Below are positions 48,341 to 60,779 of a stretch of DNA of 64,000 nt, one piece after another (the first letter of the stretch is position 1; each line of letters begins with the position of its first letter). A model generated the notes under the pieces. It worked only from the letters and a program-made list of their open reading frames with translations. It did not search any database and was not told the DNA's origin. The position numbers and the translations under genes were made by a program. The DNA comes from Nageia nagi (taxonomy: Eukaryota; Pinophyta), in the NCBI GenBank assembly GCA_050084985.1, contig JBITNC010000001.1, forward strand, positions 142,910,001-142,974,000, given 5' to 3'.

Positions 48341-50336
48341 AAGCCTTTAGCTATGAAGGAAAGAAAAAAAAATTGAATGCAATATTACTGTATCAAATGT
48401 ATATATATTTTTACTAAGTTAGATACATTTCTATTTCATTTTTCATATGCTTGTTTATGTTCATTTTATATTGCTTTTATGGTATGGTAGGTATGTTTGA
48501 TGAGTTTGTTGCTTGCATGTATGTGGGGATAACATGTGTGGAGCAGCTAAACTTGAAGAGTTGAAGAAGACAAAGAAATCTAGATTTCCTACAATTTTTT
48601 TGAAGACAATATTTCAATCTTGTAAATGTTGAAAGTAGGCCTAAGAAGGCCTTTATCACTCTTGTGTAAAAAGTCCTTTGTACAAGGCAACAAATCGAAA
48701 TGGATTCATTATTTGTAATCATTTTGAGGTCTACACTAAAGAACAATAGAGAAATTTGTTGGTTGTAACGTATCTTGTCTTGTACACATGCAAGGTTACC
48801 TTTTAGGTATGACATTCTTGCACTAGGAGGGCCCCTTATATGCAAACTGCATCAAAAATGAGATGTAGGGGGTGTTTTTTATGTTTTAATGTTCATTTTG
48901 GTATCTTGTGTCTTGTGGTATTATTATTGATTTTGCATTATTTTCTATGTGTTTTGTTTGTTTTCTATGCTATAGAAATATCAGAGACCAAAAATTGGAT
49001 ACCCGTAACCTAAGGAAAATGTCAATGACTTTCACTAAACATAGATAATTTAGAATTATTCATTTTGTGTAGAAACCATGAAATGTCAGCAACTTACATG
49101 AAGCACTAGTGAAAAATACTAAATGCTAGATATATGGTAGAAATACCAATGATCAGAAATAGAGGGTATACATTTCAACTTTCTTTAATTATAAAAGCAT
49201 AACTTAGGCACTAAAATGGAAGACAAAAATAAACCCCTTTTATGTGATTTCTATGCTCAAATTGCATATAGGAAGGGTAGATGAATGTTTAGGTAATATG
49301 CATTATTTTACTTTATTTTAGTAAATTATATGAATATCATTTCTCTTTTCTTCTTTGGGTAGGGATCGTATCAACATATTCACCTAAAACTTTCCATTAC
49401 ACCCACTTATGCTCTCCCTTTATGCTCAAAGGAGATAATTGGTGACCAAAATGGGTGTAATAGGAAAAGAGTAAATGAACCCTTTGTCTTTTCTCACTTT
49501 ATCTCACTAAGATTGGTAATAAACTCTCATTAAATTAGTTCCACACTTGGAAGGGATAATTAATTTTCATTAAGCATGTAATGAATATAAGGTTATTTTA
49601 TTGGGTTTAAGGTAGATAAGAACACATTAAATCAGTTCATTTATTTGGTGGGTATTTACCTTCACATGAATACTCTTTCTTGTCTGCCTTACCACTCTAA
49701 AAGGAGATCAAAGGATTGTGACTTGAAGAGGAGTTAAAAAGTTCCATTTAAAAGAAATTTACTTCACAATAATACTCATTCCTATATTCCTTACTACTCC
49801 AAAATGAGGTTGAAGGATTGTGACTCAAAGAGGAGTTAAAGGATTTTATTTAAGGTAATCTACACTCACTTAATAACTTCTTACATGTTTGCCTTTACCA
49901 CTTTGAAAGGAGGTAAAAGGTATATGTGACTAGTAAAAAGAGGTAATAACCTTCACATAAACACTTCCACACTTGAAAGGAGTAAATTAACTCCATTTAG
50001 CCTTGGTTAAAGAATCACACTTAAAGGGTAATGAATCTCATGGGTTAGATCAAGACTCATTAATTAAAATACTACTTTTTGTCACATTAAACAAAATATA
50101 ATCAAAGGACATGCATGTTAGGTTGGGTTGTGGCTCAATATCATGAATTCTTTTATTTGTTAAATGCATATTCATAAGATATCATAAAATAAACATCAAT
50201 TAGTTGGAGGTGATGACCAACCATTAATTCTTATACTTCTTGTGTACCCATAGACCACATCATAAGCCATAGAGCCAAAATGTGGAGATGAATATCGGGT
50301 TCATATGTTAGAAGTCATCACTTCCCATTGGGAAAG

Positions 50337-50346
50337 TATAAATAAG
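50337..50346 (+). promoter_or_regulatory. Second TATA box candidate in element C leader or LTR
   Basis: TATAAATAAG in the context ggaaagtataaataaggggg, roughly 450 bases before the first gag-like reading. Confidence 0.45.
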
Positions 50347-50789
50347 GGGGTTATGCTTGGATTCCACTATCAAGGTATTCTTCAATGGCATTCCTCATGC
50401 CCCATTACACTAAGGGGACCATTTTAGGGACCAAGCTGATACTTATCCATAGATTGCCTATAGGATTACCAACCTACCTTTTCTTAAATAATTGACTAGA
50501 TGAAATAATTTAGGAAAATTAACAAGATTAAAAATATACAATTAATATCACTCATATTAAAAAAGGTTAATTCAATATATTAAAAAATCTAGAAAAGATA
50601 GTCATACTGAAAAGGTAAGTACATATATAGGATTGTTTATGCATATGAATGCTTTCTCACAAATCTAAATCCAAAAGATAAAATATAATTGCTATGTTCG
50701 ATATTTTTTTTACTTATGGCGTGATAGAAAAAATTAAAACAAAAAAAAAAAAAACAAAATAAAACAAAATGGCTAACATTCATTCTCAA

Positions 50790-53330
50790 ATAGCTTATCA
50801 AGAGTAAGAACTCAACAATGAAAACTATTTAAAAGAATGAAGAAATCATCAATCTAGTAGAAACACTTCAAGAAGAGAAACTCCTCGAGAAATAAACACA
50901 ACTTATCTAGATCCTATTGATGATGACTTAGATATAGTTAGACAACATTTAACATAATTAAGGATCCCACATTCTTCTCATGCTCATAGTCTTCCTATAA
51001 ATATAGATTATTTAGTGGAAGATACATAATCTATCAATGATGTAGAAGAGATTGTATTAAGAAATATACCACTTTTGTAAACTCATCTAGTAGATACTGT
51101 ACTTCAAAGAGGCCCTTTCAAGCCTAAGTATGATCATGTTGCATAATATCTTCCTGATTGATATTTAGTTCAATCTTATTTAAGAAGAGATGATTATACT
51201 CCTTCCACTATTTCTAAGAAAATAGAGGAATTTGATGATCAAATCTCTCCATACATACAGCTACTCCTATACTAGAATCTAAAAATCATGCTAGAATTTA
51301 CAATAATCCTTGTTATATTTTAAATTCAAATACATGCACTCCTTTGTCAAGTTATAGAACCCCTAGACAAGGACATGAAGTGAAAAAGAAACTTGATCCA
51401 ATAAGGTTTAACTTACAAGGAATACCTCCCTATATACATAAGAGAGAGAATCCACCTTAAAATAAGATACAACATCAACCTTAATAATAAATAATTTTGT
51501 ATAATCTAAGTGTGCCACAGTAAGCTAAACCTAAAGGATTCATTCAACAATCATGATTGCCAGCACAACTTGTGCTCAATATAAATCAAAATAGGTTACC
51601 AATAAGACAACCCAATAAGCAAAATATTCAAATTCAATATGGACCTAACCAAATGATAGGGAAATATAAAAAACAATAACCTAGAGCCTGATCCCTATCT
51701 CCCCAAGGTCAAGGAGTATATATATAAACACTAAGACCCATACTTAGTTAATAACAAAGAAGCTTCACTTAAAAAGTGACAAGATGAGCTTCAAAAGTAT
51801 CATTTACCTCCATTTAGAAATAAGGATCAATCACATTACCCTATTATGCCTCTACATCAACAATAAATACAACAACAACAACCTCCATATCAACCTCCAC
51901 CATCTTCCCCATCATATAATGGAATTTACTATGATGTCCAAACACCCTTTGAACAAAGATATGAACCATTCCCAAGGTATGAAGGAAAAGTGGATCATAT
52001 AAATGATGAATACTCCATGTATCAAAATCAAGCAAAAAAATAGGATACTCTTCATAAAAGATTGATGGAAATTAAAAAAGAGTTATGGTTGCAAAGTAAA
52101 CAAAAAGTGTCATACAAAACAATTTGCAATGAACCAATGCATCCAAGTGTTCCTAAAAAGGAAGTTCTTTTCAAATTTAAAATTATTAAATTTGAACCAT
52201 TCAAAGAAAAATAAGGTCCTAAACAACATCTTAGAAAATTTAAGTATTCAATTTATGTTATTGCTAATGATGATGCATTAATATTGCACATTTTTCAAAT
52301 GAAACTTACTAAATAAGAAATGAATTGGTACAATAACTTAATAGAATATAATATTTATTCATACACACAATTGAAAAACTTATTCTTGGAACATTTTAGG
52401 ATAAATATCAAAGATAAAACTTCCATCATTGATATTACAAGACTACAACAATTTCAAGATGAATTGGTTATTGATTTCATATTAAGATGGAGAGTAATTT
52501 TGATAAGCATGCCTTACACTTTACCTCAAGAAGAATTGGTAAAAATGTTTAGTCAAAGTTTTTTAAGGCCTTATGCTAGTACCTTATTAATCCAACAATA
52601 TAAGACCTTCAAAGGAGCCATTTCCCAAGTAGTTATAATTGAAAAGGTCAAAATTCAAGATAATGAAATAAAATCTAAGAAAAAGTAACCTTATGTTAGA
52701 AATAAAAATCAAGTGAAATAAATAAATAAACCATCATTGACTAAAAAAGTTTCTATCACCAAATAAGAAGAACCAAATCCTCCATAAAATGAGGAAAAGG
52801 AATTTAAACTACCAAGAATGTTTATACCTTTGTCAGAATCTCTTTATGATATCTAAAGAAACTTTGTGATCATCAAATGATTACATTACCAGAAATAAGA
52901 CCTAAATGAACAAATTCTAAAAATAGTAGATGGTATAATGAGAACAAATATTATCATTTTCATTATCAAAAGGGGCATTAAACAAATAAGTGTAGGACTT
53001 TACAACATAAAATCCAAAACTTAATTGATCAAGGAAAGTTAGAAGTTGATAATCCCTTAGCTATTCCTAATAAAAACTTTAGAATTTATCAAAATCCTCT
53101 CCCTCAATATCAAGCTAATAATGTGTCATTACATCCCCCTAAAAATTAGGTAACACATAACTAGAGTTATGACAATTCAACCTTTGTAGGGATGGTAAAC
53201 ATTGCTACAAGATCTCAAAGGGTACAAGGAAGATAAAATAATATTCTAAAAAATTAGCCAATTGAGGTTATACCTAGATCTCAGCCATTAAAGGTTTTAG
53301 TGAAAGGAGCCTTACATTAGCAATTAAAGA
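50790..53330 (+). pseudogene. Gag relic of element C
   Basis: A broken frame runs from about 50790 (TYLDPIDDDLDIVRQHL near 50900) through a Gln/Pro-rich middle to the capsid core at 52320-52688: MNWYNNLIEYNIYSYTQLKN, FLEHFRINIKDKTSIIDITR and MFSQSFLRPYASTL. Further on, around 52930-53050, KYYHFHYQKGH and NKCRTLQHKIQNLIDQGKL match the Tat-type zinc knuckle plus helix, with the first Cys replaced by Tyr. The product would have packaged element RNA. Frequent in-frame TAA and TAG codons prevent translation. Confidence 0.78.
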
Positions 53331-53332
53331 AT

Positions 53333-53860
53333 TTGCAAGTAAAAATATCTCTATTTGAATTACTACAACAATATAAAAATCATAGGGATGTGATGAACCA
53401 ACTATTACCAACCATTGAATTAGATATAAATGATCCTAAAAGTTTCATATATTTTGTAGGAAACATTAAGACAAGTAAAAAACCTACTATTATTTTCTAT
53501 GATCATGAAGTCAAGCAATCAAATGAAACATGTGGTCAAGATCCTCCCTTTCATATCATAGCTAAAGTGGACAGAAAGGCTTTTAAAAGGATATTAGTTT
53601 ATGAAGGTTAAATGATAAACATTATCTCAATAACCACCTATAAGAATTTGAATCTTCCATTCTCACACATTTGTGCACCAGCCTTGCAATTAAAAGCCTT
53701 TAATGATATCTTATGTTCAACAATGGGATCTATTTCATTACCTATTATTGTAGGGTCTAAAATAGTGCAAATAATATTACAAGTAACTGAAGGAGACATA
53801 ACTCAATATAATATCCTCTTAGAGAGACCTTGGATTAGAGAAATATAGTGTGTCCCATCA
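53333..53860 (+). pseudogene. Aspartic protease relic of element C
   Basis: Two adjoining pieces (53333-53611 and 53612-53848) read HIIAKVDRKAFKRILVYEG, a stop, then MINIISITTYKNLNL, LQLKAFNDILCSTMGSISLP and YNILLERPWIREI. Tat proteases normally read V-L-[VI]-D-x-G-S-x-x-N at this point and end Y-N-x-[IL]-L-G-R-P-W-[IL]. Here the catalytic Asp position is Tyr-Glu and the Gly of LGRPW is Glu, so activity is lost even apart from the stop. Confidence 0.75.
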
Positions 53861-54576
53861 ACTTGTCATAACTATTTAAAGTACATTCATAAGGGTGAAG
53901 TGCATTGTGTACGTAGAGATCAAAATCCATATTCACATTGTAATAATGCACATCTATCAAAAGAAGTGGCATTACCATCCACTCATTACTTTACCACACC
54001 TATGTTACCAAAAAAATCATCAATTATAGGAGTGGGTCAAAATAATTCCCCTTTAAATCCTTAAAAATAAGAACACATTATTAATCAAGTATTACCCAAT
54101 TCTCAAAAGATTAGTAATAATTTACCATAAAAATTAGAACCAATGCCTGAAGAAAGACATACATGGGAAGAAAGAGCATGAAAGTTAGATTAATTAAGTA
54201 AAACCTCTTCATCTAAAATATCTTCCCCTATGGATACATTAGTAAAACATAAGTATGATCAAGAAAATAATAAGTCATCAAACATTTATCCCATGACCAT
54301 AAAACTAATAAACTATGTTATAGGAGAATTTTGAATTGATGATGTCGTTTTCAATATTCCTTTTGCCTAAGAAATAGAAAGACCAAAAGAATCTTATATT
54401 GTAGTAGGAAAATTGGTGCCACTAGGGAAAGTCCTTAGCCAAACATTATTTATTTATAAATATCCTATAGAACCACCTATCCTTCCTTTACCACAACCTC
54501 ATGAGGGTGTTTTGTGTAACTCATTAGAATATTTATCACCTTATGTGAGGTCATTTGTCCAAAAATATTTTGATAG

Positions 54577-54690
54577 ATGTTAATGGAAAGGATAAGGCCT
54601 AGGATGATATGAACAAGGACATAGATATACAATCCATATTTATTACCAATTACCCACTGGTAAAACATGATTAGGATTTAAAACTAAAAA
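54577..54690 (+). pseudogene. G-patch motif between protease and RT in element C
   Basis: In one frame the sequence reads WKG-stop-GLG-stop-YEQGHRYTIHIYYQLPTGKT-stop-LGFKTKK. This follows the G-patch consensus G-x-GLG-x4-G, and a second LG block about 20 residues later. G-patch motifs bind RNA or RNA helicases and are known in some retroviral and LTR-retroelement polyproteins next to protease. All three stops sit where Gln or Arg would be expected (CAA to TAA, CGA to TGA). Confidence 0.6.
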
Positions 54691-55489
54691 GTGGAAAGAA
54701 TTTAGTTGTAAGATAGTTGAATTAGAACTATAAATATTAAAGTTTGAAAAGTCGTCTGAAAAATCTAAAGAGATAATAAGTCAAGATAATATGGGATGTG
54801 AAATATTATTTTTAAAAAGATTATTTCCTAATAATGTATCAAGTAACATGGTTGAAATCATAGAAATATCTAATGAAGTTTTAGAAAAAATATCTTTTGA
54901 ATGGTCCAGGAGTGATGAGTTTGAATCATTAAGGCCAACTAGCTCAAATAGTTCTTCATCATATTTTTTGGTAGATGAAGATCTTGCAAACTTTACATTA
55001 ATTTCTAAATAACCTACAATAAAATACTTTAAAGATATAGATACCATATTACAAACCTCATACTTCATTATAAACATCACTCTAAAAAATCAACATTTAG
55101 GTAAAGATGAAGAATATAACATAAACGATAAAAATTGGATTCCAATACCAAATTAGTTGGAAGAAGGGTCTGATATATTAATTGAAAAAACCATTGAATT
55201 TGATTTAAGTGATGATCCTAATAATCCTAAAATCATTCAACTAGGTAATTCATTAACTTAAAATGAGAGATGAGAATTCATTTCTATACTCAAAGAAAGG
55301 CAAAAAATATTTGTGTGGTCATACACTGATATGCCTGGACTAGATCTTAACTTGGTAGTACATAACTTAGGTATTAAATAAGATGCTAAACTTGTTAAAC
55401 AAAAATTATGAAAAATACATCCAATAATAGCATTGATGGTGAAATAAGAATTACAAGAACTTTTAGAAGCCAAATTCATTCATCCCATT

Positions 55490-56110
55490 GATTATTTCGA
55501 CTAGATTTCCAACATGGTACCCATTAAAAAGTCAAATGAAAAAATTCACATATGCATGGATTTTAGAGACTTGAATAAAGATTTCCCTAAGGATGATTTC
55601 CTACTACCAAATATAAATAGTTTAGTTGGCTCTATTGCCAAACATGAAATGCTCTCTCTTATGGATGGATTTTCAAGATATAATCAGATAAAAGTATCAT
55701 CATAAGATAAACATAAAATAGCATTTACGATACTTGGAGAACATTTTGCTACAAAGTAATGCCCTTTGGATTAAAAAATAAAGGAGCCACTTATCAAAGG
55801 GAAATGACTAATATTTTCCATGATTACATGCATGATATTATGGAAGATTATGTAGATGACATATTAGCTAAATATAAAACTTGAGAAGACCATCCGAAGA
55901 TACTTATGAAAATATTTAATAGATTACTAGAGCATAGTATTTGATTAAATCCTACAAAATATGTTTTCTGGGTAACTTCAAAAAATTTATTAGGTTTTAT
56001 CATTTCCAAGTGAGGAATTGAAGTAGATCCAAATAAAATAAAATAAATAGCAAACATGTTACCCTCGATGAACATAAAATAATTGCAACGTTTACAAGCT
56101 AAGATGTAAG
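55490..56110 (+). pseudogene. Reverse transcriptase relic of element C
   Basis: The 63-residue piece 55514-55705 reads MVPIKKSNEKIHICMDFRDL and LSLMDGFSRYNQIKV, the early RT blocks (CVDYRDLN-like and LDGYSGYNQI-like). After a one-base shift near 55730 the frame gives FCYKVMPFGLKNKGATYQRE. The catalytic box YVDDIL lies at 55849-55866, then LLGFIISK and VDPNKIK. RT copies element RNA into DNA. A frameshift and several stops inactivate it. Confidence 0.85.
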
Positions 56111-56643
56111 TTGTAAGACATTTTATTTCTCAGCTATCAGATAAGTATAAACTATTCAATAAACTATTAAATAATGGAATTATATTCCACTAGGGCAATG
56201 AACAATAGGAAGTGTTTGATGAAATAAAATGATATCTTTTATCACCTCCAATTTTAGTTCCACCTAAATAAGGGGAACCATTCCTATTATATATGTCTAC
56301 TATAGAATCAACATTAGGAACTATGCTTGATCAAAAGAACAAAAGTAATAAAGAACAAGCTATATATTATCTTAGTAAAAATTTAGTTGGCTATGAAATC
56401 AAATATGTATATTTAGAAAATTTATGTTTGGATATGATTTTTGCAATTAAAAAATTGAGACATTATATGTTGAATCACACTACATATGTAATTGCTAAAG
56501 CAGATTCTTTAAAGTATATGATGAACAAAACCTATCAAAATGTAAGAACATTTGAATGGATCATGCATTTAATTGAATTTGACTTGCAATTTATAAACCA
56601 AAATTCAATTAAATGTCAATTCATAGCTTATTATCTCATATAA
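56111..56643 (+). pseudogene. First RNase H domain of element C (gypsy type)
   Basis: After the RT thumb (PPILVPPK, near 56250), the 116-residue open piece 56293-56643 reads LGTMLDQKNKSNKEQAIYYL, SKNLVGYEIKYVYLENLCLD and RHYMLNHTTYVIAKADSLKY. It ends near EFDLQFINQNSIKCQFIAYY. This is the normal gypsy RNase H, which removes the RNA strand. The open length is the longest in pol. Confidence 0.8.
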
Positions 56644-56714
56644 GTACCCTTATCGGATGATAAACCACTCATCATTGAACTACCAGATGAACAAATTTTT
56701 TAGTTAGATGAGAT

Positions 56715-57120
56715 GGAAATCCTTGTGGATCCTAAAGAAGATTGGGATATGGTGATATATTTTGATGGATCAAGATGCAAGAAAAGTAGAGGTGCAGGTG
56801 TTGTTTTTGTCACACCTTAACGAGTTCCTAAACCTTATTCTTTTAATATAAATTTTTTATGTACAAATAACAATGCTGAGTATGAAGCCCTAATATTAGC
56901 TATAAAGACAACAATGAAATTAAAATTCAAGAAAGTTAAATTAATTAGTGATTCATTGCTAATTATGAATCAAGTTAAAGGAATCTTAAAATGTATAGAA
57001 CCTATGTTACTAAATTACAAAAAAATGGTAGATAATTTTCTTCTATCATTTGAAAAATATGATTTAGAACCAACACCAAGATCAACCAATAGATTTGTTG
57101 ATGCTATGGATTCAATTTAA
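56715..57120 (+). pseudogene. Second RNase H domain (Tat-lineage aRNH)
   Basis: The frame reads VIYFDGSRCKKSRGAGVVFV (56753-56812), then TNNNAEYEALILAIKTTMKL and LISDSLLIMNQVKGILKCIE, and ends in the piece 56914-57120. The D of FDGS, the E of AEYEAL and the D of SDS are the catalytic acids of a complete RNase H, all present. A second such domain placed after the ordinary one is a defining trait of plant Tat elements (Ogre, Retand and relatives). A stop at 56818 breaks it. Confidence 0.82.
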
Positions 57121-57211
57121 TCTTTGATACCTAAAAACCCATATAAATAAACTATTCACATCAAGATCATTCAAATTACTCAATCCTCATTGAAATAGAT
57201 AGAGTAGACAT

Positions 57212-58500
57212 GTGGTTCTTGATATAATAATGGAAGATAAGAACTTATGGCATACCCAATTAGTCAAATACTTAAGATATGGAATCCTTTCTATCAATTT
57301 AACAAAGCCAGCTAGAAAAGTGTTTAAATTAAAAGCTTCTCATTTTTGTATGCTAGGAGATGTCCTATATCGTAGAGGTTTTGATGGGATATTGCTTATA
57401 TGCTTAGAATGGGTGGATTCACAAATTGCAATTTCATATGCCCATGATGGAATATGTGGACATTTTAGTGGCCCTGCAATAATGAAATGACTAATGTGTA
57501 TGGTATATTATTAGCCCACCATGGAATGTGATTACATCAAGTACATTAAAAAATGTGTAAAATGCCAACAAAATTCAAATTTATCTAATAAAGCATCACA
57601 AGTGTTACAAACCATGCAATCATTGTGGCCTTTAAGATGGCCATTAGACTTAATAGGCCAAATATCCCCTATTTCTTTAGGAGGACATAAATTTATAATA
57701 ACATCCACAAAATACTTTACCAAGTGGGTTGAAGCTATGCCTATGATTTTAACAAAAGGACCAAAGATAATAGAATTCATAAAACACCATATCATATTTC
57801 ATTTTGGGATTCCTACTCAAATTATCATTGATAACGAAAAGAATTTTAAAAATAAGGAAGTATTAGCCTTATGTAAAGGATATCATATTTGAATTAGTTT
57901 TCAACACCATATTACCCTTAAGGAAATGGAAAAGCTAAGGTTACAAATAAAACCATTCATAGTATTCTACTTAAAATATTTGATAATTCTCATAGAGATT
58001 GGCATGTTAGAATTCCACATGCTTTTTGGGCTTATTGCACTAGCATTCAAAATCCTACTATGGCAACCCCATTTTCTTTAGTTTATGGAGCAGAAGTAGT
58101 GCTACCTCTTGAAATAGAAATTCTATATTTGCGAAGTACTTTGTAAGATTATATCACTGATGAAGTAGCTCATTAAACAAGATTAGATCAATTGTTACTT
58201 CTAGATGAAAGAAGAGTTAATGCATTAGAACACATGCGTACCTACCAAAGCCATATTAAATGAGCCTTTGATCAAAGGGTTTAGATTTGTAAATTTAATA
58301 TAGGAGACCCAGTATTAAAAGAAAAACAGCAAACTTCATGAATGGAAAGACAAATTTGAGATAAATTTGATCCTAATTGGTTAGAACCTTACTTGGTTAA
58401 AAGAAAATTTAGGTTAGGATCATATCACTTAGCCAACTAAGAAGGTAACAAAGAACATGAACCAATAAATATCATGCATCTTCACTCCTTCTATAGTTAA
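57212..58500 (+). pseudogene. Integrase relic of element C
   Basis: Piece 57212-57490 is the zinc-binding start (DVLYRRGFDGILLICL, AHDGICGHFSG). Piece 57521-57892 gives KKCVKCQQNSN, completing an HHCC finger, then the core with WPLDLIGQ (first Asp) and IIIDNEKNFKN (second Asp). After a shift, QYYPQGNGKAKVTNKTIHS covers the region of the catalytic Glu, which is replaced by Lys or shifted. Further on come NPTMATPFSLVYGAEVVLP and the C-terminal barrel DKFDPNWLEPYLVKRKFRLG. Integrase inserts the DNA copy. The reading ends at the TAA near 58500. Confidence 0.82.
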
Positions 58501-58639
58501 AATTGATTTTGTTATTTATGTGCATATTGTAAGTAATTAAATAGAATAAAAATCCTACAATGAACTAATACATATGAATGGGTTTAACAATTGATGACTA
58601 AGAAAATCAAGAATGTGCATGTGCCATTAAAAAGAAAAG

Positions 58640-60779
58640 GGATAAGGCAAGGGACATGGTTTGAGAAGTCTAGATATTTGGGAGATAGAGCCATATCTTG
58701 ACTTGCTAATTTCACTTCCCCAAAAACATGAAATATTCTTCTTTTACCCATTGACATACAAAAAGATTTGACTTTGCATCATCATCCAGTTATATATTAT
58801 GGTTGGAAATTTTTTGTTAAAGAAGAAAATCTTGAAATTTATCTAGATAGACCCATGTATTTTCAAGATTATTATCATTATTATGAGAAAGTACATAAAA
58901 TAAATTTATGGTGCTTGTATTAGCCTACTGCAACACCTATGCTTATTTTTTATTATACTTTTAATGATTGGGTTTTAGAGGTTGTATCTCAAAATCCATG
59001 AATTTTAGATCTAATTATGATTTGGATGAATCAACTTGTGGGAGATTTATGCCATAAGAAACTAATATATGATTTTTCTCCCTCATTTGTACCTAAACCA
59101 AGGAAATTAAAAAAGGTTAAAACAAATATTAGTAAATGATTCTCTCGGATAAATTCAAGATTCATGTCCTCATCACCTTCTAACTATCATGAAAAAAATA
59201 GTTATGATCAAAAGGTTAAAAATTCCTAAACAAGAACATGTCCAACTCAATTGCATTAGTCAAAGTTTCATGGATATATATAAAGGAGATATTTACATAC
59301 AATTGCTTCAAAAAAACCCATACGCACTTATGGCATGTTTTCTTAATTTACCTAAAGAATTGCAAATAGAAATAGCAAAAAAATTCTTTGAAACTCGTAC
59401 ATCAAATGCATGGGAAATAAAGATAAGTTGTTTAAAAATAGAAATTGAGATAAAAGCACAAGAAATATGGATGGAACAAGAATCCAAGATGAGTTTAATA
59501 CAATGGTTCTATTTGCATTGGCCTAGTGATAAACCTAAGATTGTGATAGATTATGTTGAAGATGTTCATCTCAAATTCATGGGTTATCCTCTTATTTTGA
59601 ATTTAGTCATTTCTTACCAAGTATTATCATACTTTGCACTATATTTTCTAAATGATAAAATTATATATGATTATAGTTCATTTTTTAGCAATAGTTATTG
59701 CCCAAATAATCCCTTGAATATCAAAGTATGACTTGAACAAATCAATCAACATCTAAATAAAAGAAAATAAAGAAAATATGTTTGATAAATATATTTTTTT
59801 AATATCATTTATAATAAAAATTTTGGTATTTATATAGGGAGTCTCATGTCATATTTCCCACCTTGGACTTCTCCATTACCATCAATTCCACTACCTCCTA
59901 TTTCTTTATATCCTGCATACATACCATCCTTTTCAACACTTCTTGAAGAACATAATGAAGCTCCAACTTCATCTAAAAAATGCTAGAGTTGTCAAAAAAT
60001 TCAAATATCAACCACCAATCCTAGCCCTCATTTCTTATCCTATTTATTCCAACCATCTATTCTAGGACAAGGTCCTATTCACCTTCAGTTACGACCTCCT
60101 TACTATTACTTTTTAAATCATGGATGTTGGATTATTCATAGGAAAGCTATTTTCCATCATCGTAAATTGTCGTTCTCTATGAAAACCATAAAAACATTAT
60201 GAAAAGAAAAATACAAAAATATCATAAAAATAACAAAAAAATCAAAAAATTTAAAATAAAATAAAATATTTTTATTATGTATGTATGTGTATGTGTTGTA
60301 TATATTGCTTAATATTTGCATGTCAATCCATTATTTTCATGCAAATAAAAGCTTTATATATGTTTATGTCTTTGAAAAACCTTGGGCAACTTCTAAAAAT
60401 TACATAGGATATTGCAAGTGATTGATTGCATTATAAACTACTAAACATCATGAATAATCTCCATTGTGCTTCTACACCTACTAATTAAGAGGTTTTTTAT
60501 CCATGTCACATTCCACCTACTCCTTGGGATTTTTCTTCACTTTACACCTTACACTCACCATGTACATTCCTAAGTGACCATGTAGAAAGTCAAGCCCAAC
60601 CATCAAACTTAGATATAAATCACTTTTATGAGTTACCTGAGGATGTCCAACTTAAAATTTTATCCATGACAATAGTGATGAGTCTACTAGATAGGTTTGA
60701 CCATGCTTACAATGCTTTGAAATATTCCTTTTTGGTGGACCTCTTCTTTATCATAAACTATGATGGGAAACTTCATTAA
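58640..60779 (+). pseudogene. Extra sense ORFs downstream of integrase in element C
   Basis: Three coding-like readings follow pol. The first (58730-59140) contains LLPIDIQKDLTLHHHPVIYY and IYLDRPMYFQDYYHYYEK. The second is an intact 180-residue frame (59189-59731) with FLNLPKELQIEIAKKFFETR and a Tyr/Phe-rich C-terminal end. The third (60489-60779, open without an early Met) contains FYELPEDVQLKILSMTIVMS and LLDRFDHAYNALKYSFLVDL. A Pro-rich reading lies at about 59835-60190. I do not know a family for these. The LP-x-[ED]-[LV]-Q-[IL]-x-I blocks resemble the start of an F-box. Extra ORFs between pol and the 3' LTR are known for Tat elements. Confidence 0.5.

Larger units (their letters stand above)
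47979..50789 (+). repeat. 5' LTR and leader of element C (LTR end not resolved)
   Basis: The LTR start is at 47979. Two TATA-like boxes occur, at 48333-48340 and 50337-50346. The first lies about 350 bases from the start, similar in placement to the element A LTRs; the second would imply a long Ogre-like LTR. I could not find a primer-binding site that settles the LTR end, and no 3' copy is available for comparison. Between 49380 and 50050 the sequence has recurrent AAAGGAG(G/T) and attaactcc words that look like weak internal repetition. Confidence 0.55.

Noticed and set aside
48477-48845. 122-residue minus-strand frame in the element C leader
   Set aside because: Falls within LTR or leader sequence, with no domain and no coding neighbour on that strand.
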